From Amaurobius ferox (lineage: Eukaryota; Arthropoda; Arachnida; Araneae; Amaurobiidae): DNA of 64,000 nt. Within the stretch, counting starts at the first letter, position 1; every line of letters starts with the position of its first letter. Both the position numbers and the translations under genes were made by a program. Positions 24,072-37,800 of this stretch are shown in pieces. Under the pieces are notes generated by a model that did not search any database, was not told the origin of the DNA, and saw nothing but the letters and a program-made list of their open reading frames with translations. Location: positions 112,019,927 to 112,083,926 of the forward strand of contig OX578146.1 in NCBI GenBank assembly GCA_951213105.1, written 5' to 3'.

Positions 24072-24332
24072 TTAAATTTTATAATGACCGTATGCTAAGC
24101 TCTTAATTCCATCATCTAAAATATGACGTCTATCATCATAAGTACTTAATCCCATTTTAATTTGCTTAACAGTATAAATCTGATGATCTTTACTTGCAAA
24201 TTTAAATTGTTCAACTCTATTATATCTTCGCCTTGTTAGACAGATATAGTAATCTTGAAGACAAATTAATTTTTTCACAGCATTCTTATTAACACCTTTA
24301 GCTGTTATCCTTTTAGAAAATGAAGTTCTGTA
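24072..24332 (-). pseudogene. Possible B-family DNA polymerase C-terminal remnant, arm copy 2
   Basis: A minus frame of about 85 codons ends with a natural stop. It contains AKGVNKNAVKKLI, then DHQIYTVKQIKM, then YDDRRHILDDGI and a final AYGHYKI. The combination of a KGV segment, an (I)YT segment, a DDxRxxLxDG motif and a GHYK tail reminds me of the C-terminus of protein-primed family B DNA polymerases of Polinton/Maverick or adintovirus-like elements. That is recognition from memory, not a search. No catalytic polymerase motif, capsid or integrase gene lies nearby, so this is at most a short fossil. Confidence 0.4.
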
Positions 24333-24951
24333 TACGCAACCTAGTCAGAACCGTGACGTTACAACCCTCCCTCCACCATAGAAACACCGTGTGACTGTGG
24401 GTGAGAAATCGATCTCTGTTTTCGCGGTTTGGTAGAGAAATTAAAATCCGGATCGTGCGGCTACATTTTCCTATTTCCTGATCAGATTGGGCTTGTAAGA
24501 AAGCCTGATCTTTGAGCTTTCTAGAAATGTAAATTATTAGTCGAAATTATCGGTACTTTTGGCGAGACGAGGATTTAAAAACTAAAGTTAGTTTGAGCCG
24601 AAAGTGGCTCTTGTTTTAAAATATTTAAAAATTTAAAATCTTTAAGAATTTATCCCTGAGTTTTGAAATTGATATATTTTTACTCGCAATTGTTTGCTCT
24701 TTCTGATCGTGTGATCTGTCTTTTTCTACGACGTCCGGAAGGCGGAGAAAAGAGGGAAAATGGGGGGAAAGGTCGAAATCGCATAAAACATTAAATAACA
24801 AAAAAAATCCAAATTTTAAAAATCAGTTTTCTCGTGTCACCTTCCCACTCCCCTGGTCTCCAATTGCCATATTTCGTAACTCTGCGACGCGCGGTCGCTG
24901 AGCCTGTAGTGTATAACACAGACACACAAACATTGCTTTTATTATGCACCC

Positions 24952-27900
24952 AAAACATTTATATGCACCCAACTTATATGCACGGTTTGTATGCATTTTA
25001 TCATACACCCAAAATACTTATATAGGTCCACGAACCGCTAAAGCACCCAAAACACTTATATATAGTCCTACGTAAGGAACAAACCGAAAACATTTATATA
25101 TAGGCCCACGAAACACCGATGAACCCAAAACACTTATATATAGGCCCATGAAACGCCGATGCACTCTAAACACTTATATATGGATCGAACATACGACGAT
25201 ACACGCAAAAGACTTACATAGGCCGAAAAAACGCCGTTGCATCCAAAAACACTTATATATAGGCCAAACATACGCAGATAAACCCAAAATACTTATATAT
25301 GCATACGAAACACCGATGCACCCAAAACACTTATATAGGGCCAGGAATCGCTGAAGCACCCAAAACACTTATATATAGTCCTACGTAGGGAATGAACCCA
25401 AAACACTTATATAAAGACCCACGAAACGCCGATACCCCCAAAACACTCATATGGGCCCACAAAATGCCAATGCACTCAAAAACACTTATATATAGTTTTA
25501 TGTAGGTGGTAAACCGAAAACACTTATATATATGCCCACGAAACGCCGATGAACCCAAAACACATATATATAATCCCATGTACGTAACCCAAATCCCTTA
25601 AATATAGGCCCACCAAAAGCCGATGCACCCAAATCCCTTATATATAGGCCCACAAAACGCCAATGCACCCAAAACACTTATTAGGCCCACCAAACGCCGA
25701 TGCACCCATAACACTTATATATATGCCCACGAAACGCCGATGTACCAAAAACACTTATATATAGGTCTACAAATCGCCGATACACCCAAACACTCATATA
25801 GGCCCACAAAACGCCGATGAACCCAAAAACACTTATATATAGGCCCGACATAGCCGATACACCCAAAACATTTATATAGGTTTACGAAATGTCGGTGCAC
25901 CCAAAACACTTTTATAGACACAGAAACCGTTGAATTACCCAAAACACTTATATATAGTCCTACGAAGGTGATGAACCGTAAACACTTGCCCACGAAACCC
26001 AAATGAACACAAAACACTTATATATAGGCCCACGAAACGCCGATGTACCCAAAACACTTATATATAGGTTCACAAATCGCCGATGTACCCAAAACACTTA
26101 CATATGACCTCAATATACGCCCATACACCCAAAACACATATACAGGTTCACAAGACGCCGAAGCACCCAAACACACATATAGGCCCAACACCCAAAACTA
26201 TACACCCAAAACCCTTATGGCTTACGAAACGCCGATGCACCCAAAACACTTATATCGTCCGACACAAAGCACTTATATAGTCCCAGAAACTGCTGAAGCA
26301 CCCATAACATTTATATATAGTCCTACACAATATTTATATATAGTCCGACACAAAACACTTATATAGTCCCAGAAACTGCTGAAGCACCCATAACATTTAT
26401 ATATAGTCCTACACAATATTTATATATAGTCCGACACAAAACACTTATATAGTCCCAGAAAATGCTGAAGCACCCATAACATTTATATATAGTCCTACGC
26501 AGGTGATGAACCGAAAACACTTATATATATGCCCACGAAACGCCGATGAACCCAAAACTTTTATATATAGGCTAATATAAATGATGAACCCAAAGCACTT
26601 ATATATAGTCCCATGTAGGTGATGAACCCAAAGCACTTATATATAGGCCCACCAAAGGCCAATGCACTCAAAACACTTATATATGAACCCAACATACGCC
26701 GATACACCGAAAACTCATATATAGGCCCACAAGACGCCGAAGTACCCAAAAACAGATATATATGGGCCCAACATACTCCTGTACACCAAAAACACTTATG
26801 GTTTACGAAACGCAGATGCATCCAAAACACTTATATAGGACAAGGAACCGCTGAAGCCCCCAATACACTTATATATAGTCCTACGTAGGGAATGAACCCA
26901 AAACACTTATATATAGACCCACGAAACGCCGATACACCCAAAACACTCATATGGGCCCACAAAATGCCAATGCACTCAAAAACACTTATATATAGTTTTA
27001 TGTAGGTGATAAACCGAAAACACTTATATATATGCCCACGAAACGCCGATGAATCCAAAACACTTATATATAGGCCCACAAAACGCTGATGCACACAAAA
27101 CACTTATATATAGTCCCATGTAGGTGATGAACCCGAAGAACTTATATATAGGCCCATCAAACGCTAATGCACCCAAGTCACTTATATATCGGCCTACGAA
27201 ACGCCAATGCACCCAAAACACTTATATAGGCCCATCAAACACTGATGAACCCAAAACATTTATATATAGGCCCACGAAACGCCGATGTACTCAAAACACA
27301 TATATAAAGGTCCTCAAATCGCCTATGCACCCAAAATCCTTATATATGAGCCCAACAAATGCCGATAAACCCAAAACACTTATATAGGCCCACAAGACGC
27401 CGATGCACCCAAAAACACTTATATATAGTCCTACGTAGATGATGAACCAAAAACACTTATATATAGTCCTACGTAGGTGATGAACCGAAAACACTTATAT
27501 ATATACCCACGAAATGCCGATGAACCCAAAAGACTTATATATAGGAACACGAAACGCCGATGCACCCATAACTCTTATATATATTCCCATATAGGTGATG
27601 AACCCAAAGCACTTATATATAGTCCCATGTAGGTGATGAACCCAATGCACTTATATATAGGCACACCAAACGCCGATGCACCCAAATCACTTATATATGC
27701 GCCCACGAAACGCCAATGCACCCAAAACACTTACATAGGCTCACCAAACGCTGATGTACCCAAAACACTTATATGCAGGCCCACGAAACGCCGATGTACT
27801 CAAAACACTTATATATATGTTCAGAAATCGCCGATGCACCCAAAATACTTATATATGAGCCCAACATGCGCTATTACACCCAAAACACTAATATAGGCCC

Positions 27901-30900
27901 ACAAAACGCCAATGCATTCAAAAACACTTATATATAGGCCTAACAAACGCCGATACACCGAAAATACTTATATAGGCTTATGAAACGCCGATACACACAA
28001 AACACTTATATAGTCCCAGAAACTGCTGAAGCACCCATAACATTTATATATAGTCCTACACAATATTTATATATAGTCCGACACAAAACACTTATATAGT
28101 CCCAGAAACTGCTGAAGCACCCATAACATTTATATATAGTCCTACACAATATTTATATATAGTCCGACACAAAACACTTATATAGTCACAGAAACTGCTG
28201 AAGCACCCATAACATTTATATATAGTCCTACGCAGGTGATGAACCGAAAACACTTATATATATGCCCACGAAACGCCGATGAACCCAAAACTTTTATATA
28301 TAGGCCCATATAAACGATGAACCCAAAGCACTTATATAGAGTCCCATGTAGGTGATGAACCCAAAGCACTTATATATGGGCCCACCAAAGGCCGATGCAC
28401 TCAAAACACTTATATATGAACCCAACATACGCCGATACACCGAAAACTCATATATAGGCCCACAAGACGCCGAAGTACCCAAAAACAGATATATATGGGC
28501 CCAACATACTCCTGTACACCAAAAACATTTATGGTTTACGAAACGCAGATGCATCCAAAACACTTATATAGGACAAGGAACCGCTGAAGCCCCCAATACA
28601 CTTATATATAGTCCTACGTAGGGAATGAACCCAAAACACTTATATATAGACCCACGAAACGCCGATACACCCAAAACACTCATATGGGCCCACAAAATGC
28701 CAATGCACTCAAAAACACTTATATATAGTTTTATGTAGGTGATAAACCGAAAACACTTATATATATGCCCACGAAACGCCGATGGACCCAAAACACATAT
28801 ATATAATCCCATGTAGGTAACCCAAAACCCTTAAATATAGGCCCACCTAACGCCGATGCACCAAAATCCCTTATAGATAGGCCCACAAAACGCCAATGCA
28901 CCCAAAACACTTATTAGGCCCACCAAACGCCGATGCACCCATAACACTTATATATATGACAACGAAACGCCGATGTACCAAAAACACTTATATATAGGTC
29001 TACAAATCGCCGATACACCAAAACATTCATATAGGCCCACAAAACGCCGATGCACCCAAAAACACTTATATATAGGCCCGACATAGCCGATACACCCAAA
29101 AAATTTATTTAGGTTTTCGAAATGTCGGTGCACCCAAAACACTTATATAGGCACAGAAACCGTTGAATTACCCAAAACACTTATATATTGTCCTACGTGG
29201 GTGATGAACCGTAAACACTTGCCCACGAAACCCAAATGAACACAAAACACTTATATATAGGCCCACGAAACGCCGATGTACCCAAAACACTTTTATATGG
29301 GCCCACGAAACGCCGATGTACCCAAAACACTTATATATAGGTCCACAAATCGCCGATGTACCCAAAGCACTTACATATGAGCTCAACATACGCCGATACA
29401 CCCAAAACACATATACAGGTTCACAAGACGCCAAAGCACCCAAACACACATATAGGCCCAACACCCAAAACCCTTATGGCTTACGAAGCGCCGATGCACC
29501 CAAAACACTTATATAGGTCCTCAAAACACTTATATATAGTCCTACGTGAAGAATGAACCGAAAACACTTGTATATAGGCCCACAAAACGCCGATGAACCT
29601 AAAACACTCATATAGGTCCACAAAACGCCGATGCAACCAAAGCACTCGTATAGGCCCACAAAACTCCGATGCAACCCAAAACACTTAGATATAGGCTCAG
29701 CATACTTCGATACACCTAAAACACTTATATAGGCTTACGGACCGTTGATGAACCAAAACACTTACATAGGCCCATGAACCACTGAAGCGCCCAAAACATT
29801 TATATATAGTCCTACGTAGGTGATGAACTGAAAACAGTTATATATAGGACAACGAAACGCAGATGAACCCAAAACACATATATATGGGCCCAACATACGC
29901 CGAAACATCCATATAGGCCCACAAAATGCCGATGCACCAAAAAGCACTTATATATAGTCCTACGAAACGCCGATACAACCAAAACACTCATATAAACCCA
30001 CAAAATGCCGATGCAACCAAAAACACTTATATATCGTCCTACGTAGGTGGTAAACCGAAAATAATTATATATATTCCTATGTAGGTGATGAACCGAAAAC
30101 TGTTATATATATGCCCACGAAACGCCGATGAATCCAAAACACTTATATATAGGCCCACAAAACGCTGATGCACTCAAAACACTTATATATAGTCCCATGT
30201 AGGTGATGAACCCGAAGTACTTATATATAGTCCCATGTAGGTGATGAACCCAAAGCACTTATATATAGGCCCATCAAACGCTAATGCACCCAAGTCACTT
30301 ATATATCGGCCTACGAAACGCCAATGCACCCAAAACACGTATATAGGCCCATCAAACACTGATGAACCCAAAACACTTATATATAGGCCCACGAAACGCC
30401 GATGTACTCAAAACACATATATAAAGGTCCTCAAATCGCCTATGCACCCAAAATACTTATATATGAGCCCAACAAATGCCGATACACCCAAAACACTTAT
30501 ATAGGCGCACAAGACGCCGATGCACCCAAAAAAAATTATATATAGTCCTACGTAGGTGATGAACCGAAAACACTTATATATATACCCACGAAATGCCGAT
30601 GAACCCAAAACACTTGTATATAGGAACACGAAACGCCGATGCACCCAAAACTCTTATATATATTCCCATATAGGTGATGAACCCAAAGCACTTATATATA
30701 GTCCCATGTAGGTGATGAACCCAAAACACTTATATATAGTCCCGTGTAGGTGATGAACCCGAAGTACTTATATATAGTCCCTTGTAGGTGATGAACCCAA
30801 AGCACTTATATATAGGCCCATCAAACGCTAATGCACCCAAGTCACTTATATATCGGCCTACGAAACGCCAATGCACCCAAAACACGTATATAGGCCCATC

Positions 30901-33900
30901 AAACACTGATGAACCCAAAACACTTATATATAGGCCCACGAAACGCCGATGTACTCAAAACACATATATAAAGGTCCTCAAATCGCCTATGCACCCAAAA
31001 TACTTATATATGAGCCCAACAAATGCCGATACACCCAAAACACTTATATAGGCCCACAAGACGCCGATGCACCCAAAAACACTTATATATAGTCCTACGT
31101 AGGTGATGAACCGAAAACACTTATATATATACCCACGAAATGCCGATGAACCCAAAACACTTGTATATAGGAACACGAAACGCCGATGCACCCAAAACTC
31201 TTATATATAATCCCATATAGGTGATGAACCCAAAGCACTTATATATAGTCCCATGGAGGTGATGAACCCAATGCACTTATATATAGGCACACCAAACGCC
31301 GATGCACCCAAATCACTTATATATGCGCCCACGAAACGCCAATGCGCCCAAAACACTTATATACAGGCCCGCGAAACGCCGATGTACTCAAAACACTTAT
31401 ATATATGTTCAGAAATCGGCGATGCACCCAAAATACTTATATAGGAGCCCAACATATGCTATTACACCAAAAACACTAATATAGGCCCACAAAACGCCAA
31501 TGCATTCAAGAACACTTATATATAGGCCTAACAAACGCCGATACACCGAAAATACTTATATAGACTTATGAAACGCCGTTACACACAAAACACTTATATA
31601 GTCCCAGAAACTGCTGAAGCACCCATAACATTTATATATAGTCCTACACAATATTTATATATAGTCCGACACAAAACACTTATATAGTCCCAGAAACTGC
31701 TGAAGCACCCATAACATTTATATATAGTCCTACGTAGGTGATGAACCAAAAACACTTACATATAGTCCTACGTAGGTGATGAACCGAAAACACTTATATA
31801 TATGCCCACGAAACGCCGATGAACCCAAAACTTTTATATATAGACCCATACAAATGATGAACCCAAAGCACCTATATATAGTCCCATGTAGGTGATGAAC
31901 CCAAAGCACTTATATATAGGCCCACCAAAGGCCGATGCACTCAAAACACTTATATATGAACCCAACATATGCCGATACACCGAAAACTCACATATAGGCC
32001 CAAAAGACGCCGAAGTACCCAACAACAGATATATATGGGCCCAACATACTCCTGTACACCAAAAATACTTATGGTTTACGAAACGGAGATGCATCCAAAA
32101 CACTTATATAGGACAAGGAACCGCTGAAGCCCCCAATACACTTATATATAGTCCTTCGTTGGGAATGAACAGTAAACACTTGTATACAGGCCCACGAAAC
32201 GCCGATGAACCCAAAACACTTATATATAGGCCTACGAATCGGCGATACTCCCAAAACACTCATATAGGCCCACAAAACGCCGGCGCCACCAAAAGCACTT
32301 AGCTACAGGCTCAACATACCCCGATACACTTAAAACACTTATATAGGATTACAAAACGTCGATGCACCCAAAACTCTTATATAGTAGGTCCAGGAACCGC
32401 TGTTGCACCCAAAACATTTATATATAATCCTATGTATGAACCTATATATGAACCTATATATGGTCCTATATATGAACTAAAAACAGTTATATATAGGACC
32501 ACGAAGCGCCGATGAGCCCAAAACATTTATATATAGGCCTACGAACTGCTAAAGCCCCCAAAACACTTATATATAGTTCCATGTAGGTGATGAACCTAAA
32601 GCACTTATATATAGGCCTTCGAAACACGATGCACCCAAAACACTTATATATTGGCCCACGAAAAGCCAATGCACCCAAAACACATATATGGGCCCACGAA
32701 ACGCCGATATACCCAAAACACTTACATATAAGACCACAAATTGCCGATGCACCAAGAACACTTATATATGAGCCCAACATACGCTGATATACCCAAAACA
32801 CTTATGTCTTACGAAACGCGGATGCACCCAAAACACTTATATAGGTCCAGGAACCGCTGAAGCACCCAAAACACTTATATATAGTCCTTCGTCGGGAATA
32901 AAACGAAAACACTTATATATAGGCCCACGAAACGCCGATACAACCAAATACTCTTATATATAGACCCAAAACACTTATATAGGCTTTCGAAACGCCGATG
33001 CACCCAAAACACTTATATAGGCCCAAGAAGGGCTGAAGCACACAAAAGACTTATATATAATCCTACGTAGATGATGAACCGAAAACATTTATATATATGC
33101 CCACAAAACGGCGATTCACCCAAAACTCTTATATATAGGCCAACGAACCGCCGAAGCACCCAAAACACTTATATATAGTCCCATGTAGGTGATGAATCCA
33201 AAGTACTTATATATAGACCCACAAAACGCCAATGCACCCAAAACACTTATATGGGCCCACCAAACGCCGATGCATCCGAAACAATTACACATAGGCCCAC
33301 GAAACGCCGATAGACCCAAAACACTTATATACAGTCCCACGAAACGCCGATGCACATAAAACACTTATATATTGGCCCACGTATGTGATGAATCCAATAC
33401 ACTTATATATAGGTTCACGCATGTGATGAACCGAAAACTCTTATATATATATAGGCCCACGTATGTGATGACCACAAAACACTTATATATAGGTCCACGT
33501 ATGTGATGAACACAAAACGCTTATATATAGGCCCAAGTATGTGATGAATCCAAAACGCTTATATATATATATATAGGCCCACGTATGTGATGAATCCAAA
33601 ACGCTTATATTTAGTCCTACAAAGCGCCGATGAACCCAAGACACATATATATATAGGTCCACGTATGTGATGAACCCAATACACTTATAATATAGGTTCA
33701 CACATGTGATGAACCCAAAGCACTTATATATAGGCCCACGTTTGTGATGAACACAAAACACTTATATATATGCTCACGAAACGCCGATGTCCCCAAAACA
33801 TTTATATATAGGCCCACCAAGCGCATATACAAACAAAACACTTATATATAGGCCCGCCAAATGCCAATGCACCCAAGACACATATATATAGGCCCACGAA

Positions 33901-34270
33901 ATGCCGATGCACCCAAAACACTTATATAAGTCCATAAAAAGCCGATTTAAGGAAAACACAAACCCGACGCACCCGAAAGCACTTATAGTATATCAGCTCA
34001 ACATACGCCGATACACACTAAACGCTTATTTAGGGGCCACGAAAAGTCGATGCATTCAAACCACTTATATATAGGCCCGCGAACTATCCAAAACTTTTAT
34101 ACATGTTCTCATGTAGGTGATAAACCCAAAACACTTATATATTGGCCCAGGAGAAGCCGAAGCACCCGAAAAATTTATGTGTAGGCCCGAGAAACGACAA
34201 TGAACCAAAAACACTTATGTAAGAGCCCACGAAACGCCGATGCACCCAAAACATTTGTATATAGGTCCAC
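24952..34270. repeat. Satellite array 2
   Basis: Same 38-40-bp monomer family as array 1 but 9.3 kb long. It is a mosaic of larger repeats: an 86-bp unit (starts 26285, 26371, 26457; again near 28017, 28103, 28189 and 31605), a direct 547-bp duplication (about 30183-30729 and 30730-31276), and a block at 26445-27100 repeated at 28178-28813 (offset 1733) and partly again near 31720-32140. Its right edge (33365-33790) uses a variant with CCCACGTATGTGATG. It ends near 34270. Confidence 0.96.
30023..30098. repeat. Single diverged 76-bp dimer in array 2
   Basis: One unit with ATATATCGTCCTACGTAGG then TGGTAAACCGAAAATAATTA and a second half ending GTAGGTGATGAACCGAAA. It has the same two-half arrangement as the 21-copy block of array 1 but with several substitutions, and occurs once here. 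Confidence 0.8.
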
Positions 34271-34741
34271 GATTTTTATAGGTGTAATAGAGGAATTAAA
34301 CTTTTTACAAATGTTCGAATATATATGTATCTTAACTAATCCATCATTTGCTGCAGAATCTTTTCTCAAGAATCGATTGAAAATTGACTCCATTTTCACC
34401 CAATCACAGTGAGTAAAATTTTTTTAGGACCAGGCTGAAGATTAAAAGAAAATACGCGATAAAAACAATTATTAGCAAGTCCATGTTTAAAAGCTGATTA
34501 CTTATTCGTAACTGTAACTCATATCGTTTGATATTTTGTTTTGAATTGTGTTAATTTGATATATTTATATTATTTCTCTTTCTTTCATTATTTCTTATAA
34601 AAGTCATGCTTTATTGCTAAAATTTTCACAATTTGTGAACGGTTTTTCACTATATGTGTACGATTTTTTATCACCTGTGAATATATTTTCAGTGTTTTAA
34701 TAAACTCGCCGAGTTATTAGAACTAAAAAATCTTTTCAAAG
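34271..34741 (+). promoter_or_regulatory. Presumed GTF3C3 promoter / 5' UTR
   Basis: This 470-bp stretch lies between the last satellite monomer and the start codon. It is AT-rich, with pyrimidine-rich tracts near 34570. I see no clear TATA box at a convincing spacing and no CpG-rich stretch, so the start site cannot be placed. Any promoter must lie here, in the satellite, or upstream of an unseen 5' non-coding exon. Confidence 0.35.
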
Positions 34742-34864
34742 ATGTATTTCGATTCCACAGAGTACCCAGCGGATGACCCCATGGAAGGCACCTCAGAGCT
34801 TTTTGCTTCTGTGTTAGGTGATGCCAGTGCAGAGCAATGGGAATCTTTCAAGAAACAGAGTGAG
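34742..34864 (+). CDS. GTF3C3: GTF3C3 exon 1 (start codon)
   Basis: Encodes 41 residues, beginning MYFDSTEYPADDPMEG and ending KKQSE, with the phase-0 donor gag|gtatgt. An in-frame TAA lies 18 nt upstream, so the ATG cannot be extended within this exon. The segment is acidic and low in conservation, as expected for the N-terminus of this family, so it is the least certain exon by homology. Its frame continues cleanly into exon 2. Confidence 0.75.
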
Positions 34865-37800
34865 GTATGTTAATATATTTCCTTCCGCTATGTAATGGTC
34901 ATGAATTGAAACTAATATAAATAATTGTTCATAAATTATGACTTATGCCATTCAAATATAAGCAAGATAAATGTAGCTATAAAAACTCAACTTTTTTATG
35001 CTATCAAAAATTAGCTTATTTAGTAATTTCATAACACAGATATCTGCTTTTAATAAAATATTGTATATCACCATTTCCTTAATTGGTACTATGTTTTGAT
35101 AGCTCAAGTTTGCATTTTTTTCTATGAGCTGGATCCAACTTAGGATATGTGGAAGTTTCTGTGTAACATCTCAATCCTCTGTTCTTCATGCACTAACCGT
35201 CTACAGTACTTTGTGTTTCATTCTATCCCACGGTAGCTAAACATCGCAGTCCTGTACTCTTGATTATTGTATGTCAATGGTGTGACACTGACTTTGTCGC
35301 CACATGCTCCTATGCAGCATTCGCTAATGAACCAATTTTGCCTACATGAACCTGACATATTTACACCTGTTGTTAAGGGATTAAAGCATAGCCAATAAGA
35401 GACTATGCCATTAGAAGCTCGTGGTTCTAAAAACAGATGTAGTAATAACAATTTATTTATATTTTATTTTTCTTGTTTTTCAATGTTATTATTTTTTAAA
35501 ACTTTTGTTATTTTCAAAGAAACCCTGTAAAATTATATTTATTAAATAATTGGCTTTATTTTTAATCAACGATATTTATTTTAAATATACATCGTTTTAA
35601 AACATTATTTGCATTTCTGTTAATTTAAATTACTGAATTGTTCAAGAAAGAGAGCCCCAAAATATTGTTTGCCAAGGCACTGGTATGGTAGTATGACACT
35701 GCCATATTTTGGTATAGCAGTATGGCACTGTCATACCAAATTCACAATAAAACCCTACCCTAGTTACAATATATAATACAATAGCAGTAACATTATTAAT
35801 TATCATTACAGTACTATTATTGCCATTAAATCCCTTAAGTATTGTGGTGTGATTGATAATGTTGGGCGGTTGTGGGATGTAGGATACATTTCTGCAGAAC
35901 CTGCTTTCTAGACTTAGATTTGCCACTGATATCTGGTATATATAGGACTATTATCAAAAATGCTGCTGAATACAGGGTGTCTGGTTATCGGGTAATGTTG
36001 GGGATATTTTCCTGACTGTAAAAGTTAAAGATATTAGAAATTTAATAGGAAATAAGAATAATTTGTATATTTTTGTAGGGAAAAATTTGTATGTGTTCAT
36101 TTATTTCACCATACCTGAATCAGTGCCATGCTCTGTTTTCTTTAAAGTACACCTGAAAGCTTATTTGTTTAGACATATGTATAGATTGTTAGACAATGAT
36201 CCTCCCTCCTGACATTCCCTGTATGAGGATTTAGGTTTCCACATTTTCTATGTGAATAAACCTAATGGGGGAAGGAAGTAATTTTGTCTATTAAACATAA
36301 ACAACTGGCCTTCTGTTATAAAGGTCTGCATGTGCCTAATTTTAACATTTTTGCCAGGCCCGAGGATATTAAGATTTGACCTCATCCTTTTCAAAATAAT
36401 TCATCTGACCCAGCACAAAGACACTCTAAGCTTGGCCCAATTTTTTTTAAATACATTGAAGCCTATCTAATGCTAATGCACTGTTGCCTCATATCATGAT
36501 CAGCATTTTCTATTTAAGGAATTAAACACAAGTTTTATTACATAGTGTAAAGAACCTTGCTGTCCCAACCATGAATAGAACCACTTATATCCTTTGTTTA
36601 TTGAGAATTTTGTTTCCTACATAATTTCAAATTTGTCTATTTCACTTTTAATATATCTTTAACTTCCTTATTTATTTTTTCACCACCCCAAATTTATTAA
36701 AAGCATTGCCTGGCCCAGTCCAAAGTAATTTCCTTAAAATTCAGGCCGGGTTAGGCCTAAGACTTCAGACCAGACCTGAGCCTATACAGATCTCTATCCT
36801 GGGGTTGATAGGTAAGTGGTCAGAGCACAGAGATTGTACTCACAAGACAAGAGTTTAATTCCTGGCTCTGCCCAAACTCATTACATGGAGTACTGGCATG
36901 TTAAATCTGTGAGTCCAAAAGTTCTTTCGAGAAGTTAGTGATAGGGAAAGGAAGGTACGAGGTCTGTGGATGTCATCCCCATTGGATTCCAACCTAAATT
37001 GAGTAGCACTACCCCAACCATCTAAACAGATGCCTTACACCTTTGGATAGGTCGAAAGAAGGAAAGTCCTTTATCCTGTTTACAAATAGTATCAGTTTTA
37101 TGTTTGAATGCTTCTAAAGTCTGTTTTAGAAAAATAATTTGTTAAAGATCTAAAAATGTCATGCATCTTATAAATAGACCTTGTTGAGCAGATGATGATA
37201 ATATGAATAGCATATATAATAGTCAATTCCCAATGTAATGAATTCTTATCGAACATATTCACAGTCTGAATTAATATAGTTTTAAACAATTTACACATCT
37301 CTTTTATAATTTTATTAGTACAATGTAATTAGTAACCTGATTCACTGGTATGTTATTCTTAAACAAAATTTCTGCTCACCAGTGGCAAGTACATTTTTTT
37401 CATCTAGTGAGTAAAAAATCTCCATATTATTTGTTGTTGTATTCAATGTTTTATCCCATTCTAGAAAATGATACAATATTTATGAAAATCAAAATCTTCA
37501 ATGACTCTTCCACTCACTGTTGAAATGCTTTTTAATGTGACTCATCCCTCAACTCAGTAAAATATAATCAGGGGATTGGTGTTATACCCCCTCCCGAGGA
37601 ACCTATTGAAGGTCAAAGAAATAATATTTCGGAAAATATGAAACAAAATATTTGAATACCAAACATCTTCCCCTACTTATCCTTCCAAATTATTTTATTG
37701 TGCTGCTACTGAAATAGTTAAACTTGTATTAACAAACTGTAATTGCTATGTCATAAAACTGAATGCTCACTTACCGTGGACACTACTAATATAAACTGAC

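Larger units (their letters stand above)
15760..24951. repeat. Segmental duplication, arm copy 2
   Basis: Second copy of the arm at 1-10023; offset about 15.8 kb up to 7300, then about 14.9 kb because copy 2 lacks the 7330-8074 insertion. Like copy 1 it ends in the same satellite family. The sequence beyond each array differs (13550-15759 versus the GTF3C3 upstream region). Confidence 0.95.

Noticed and set aside
25331..33959. Many open frames of 60-136 codons on both strands of satellite array 2 (for example 31892-32302 + and 32487-32801 -), with repeated motifs such as KCFGFITYVGLYISVL
   Set aside because: They follow the 38-40-bp monomer, which lacks stops in several frames; since the period is not a multiple of 3, the same DNA is read in rotating frames. 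There is no start context, domain or conservation beyond the repeat.
35642..35926. 94-codon minus frame in intron 1
   Set aside because: No recognisable domain; it includes a quasi-palindromic repeat and lies in AT-rich intron.
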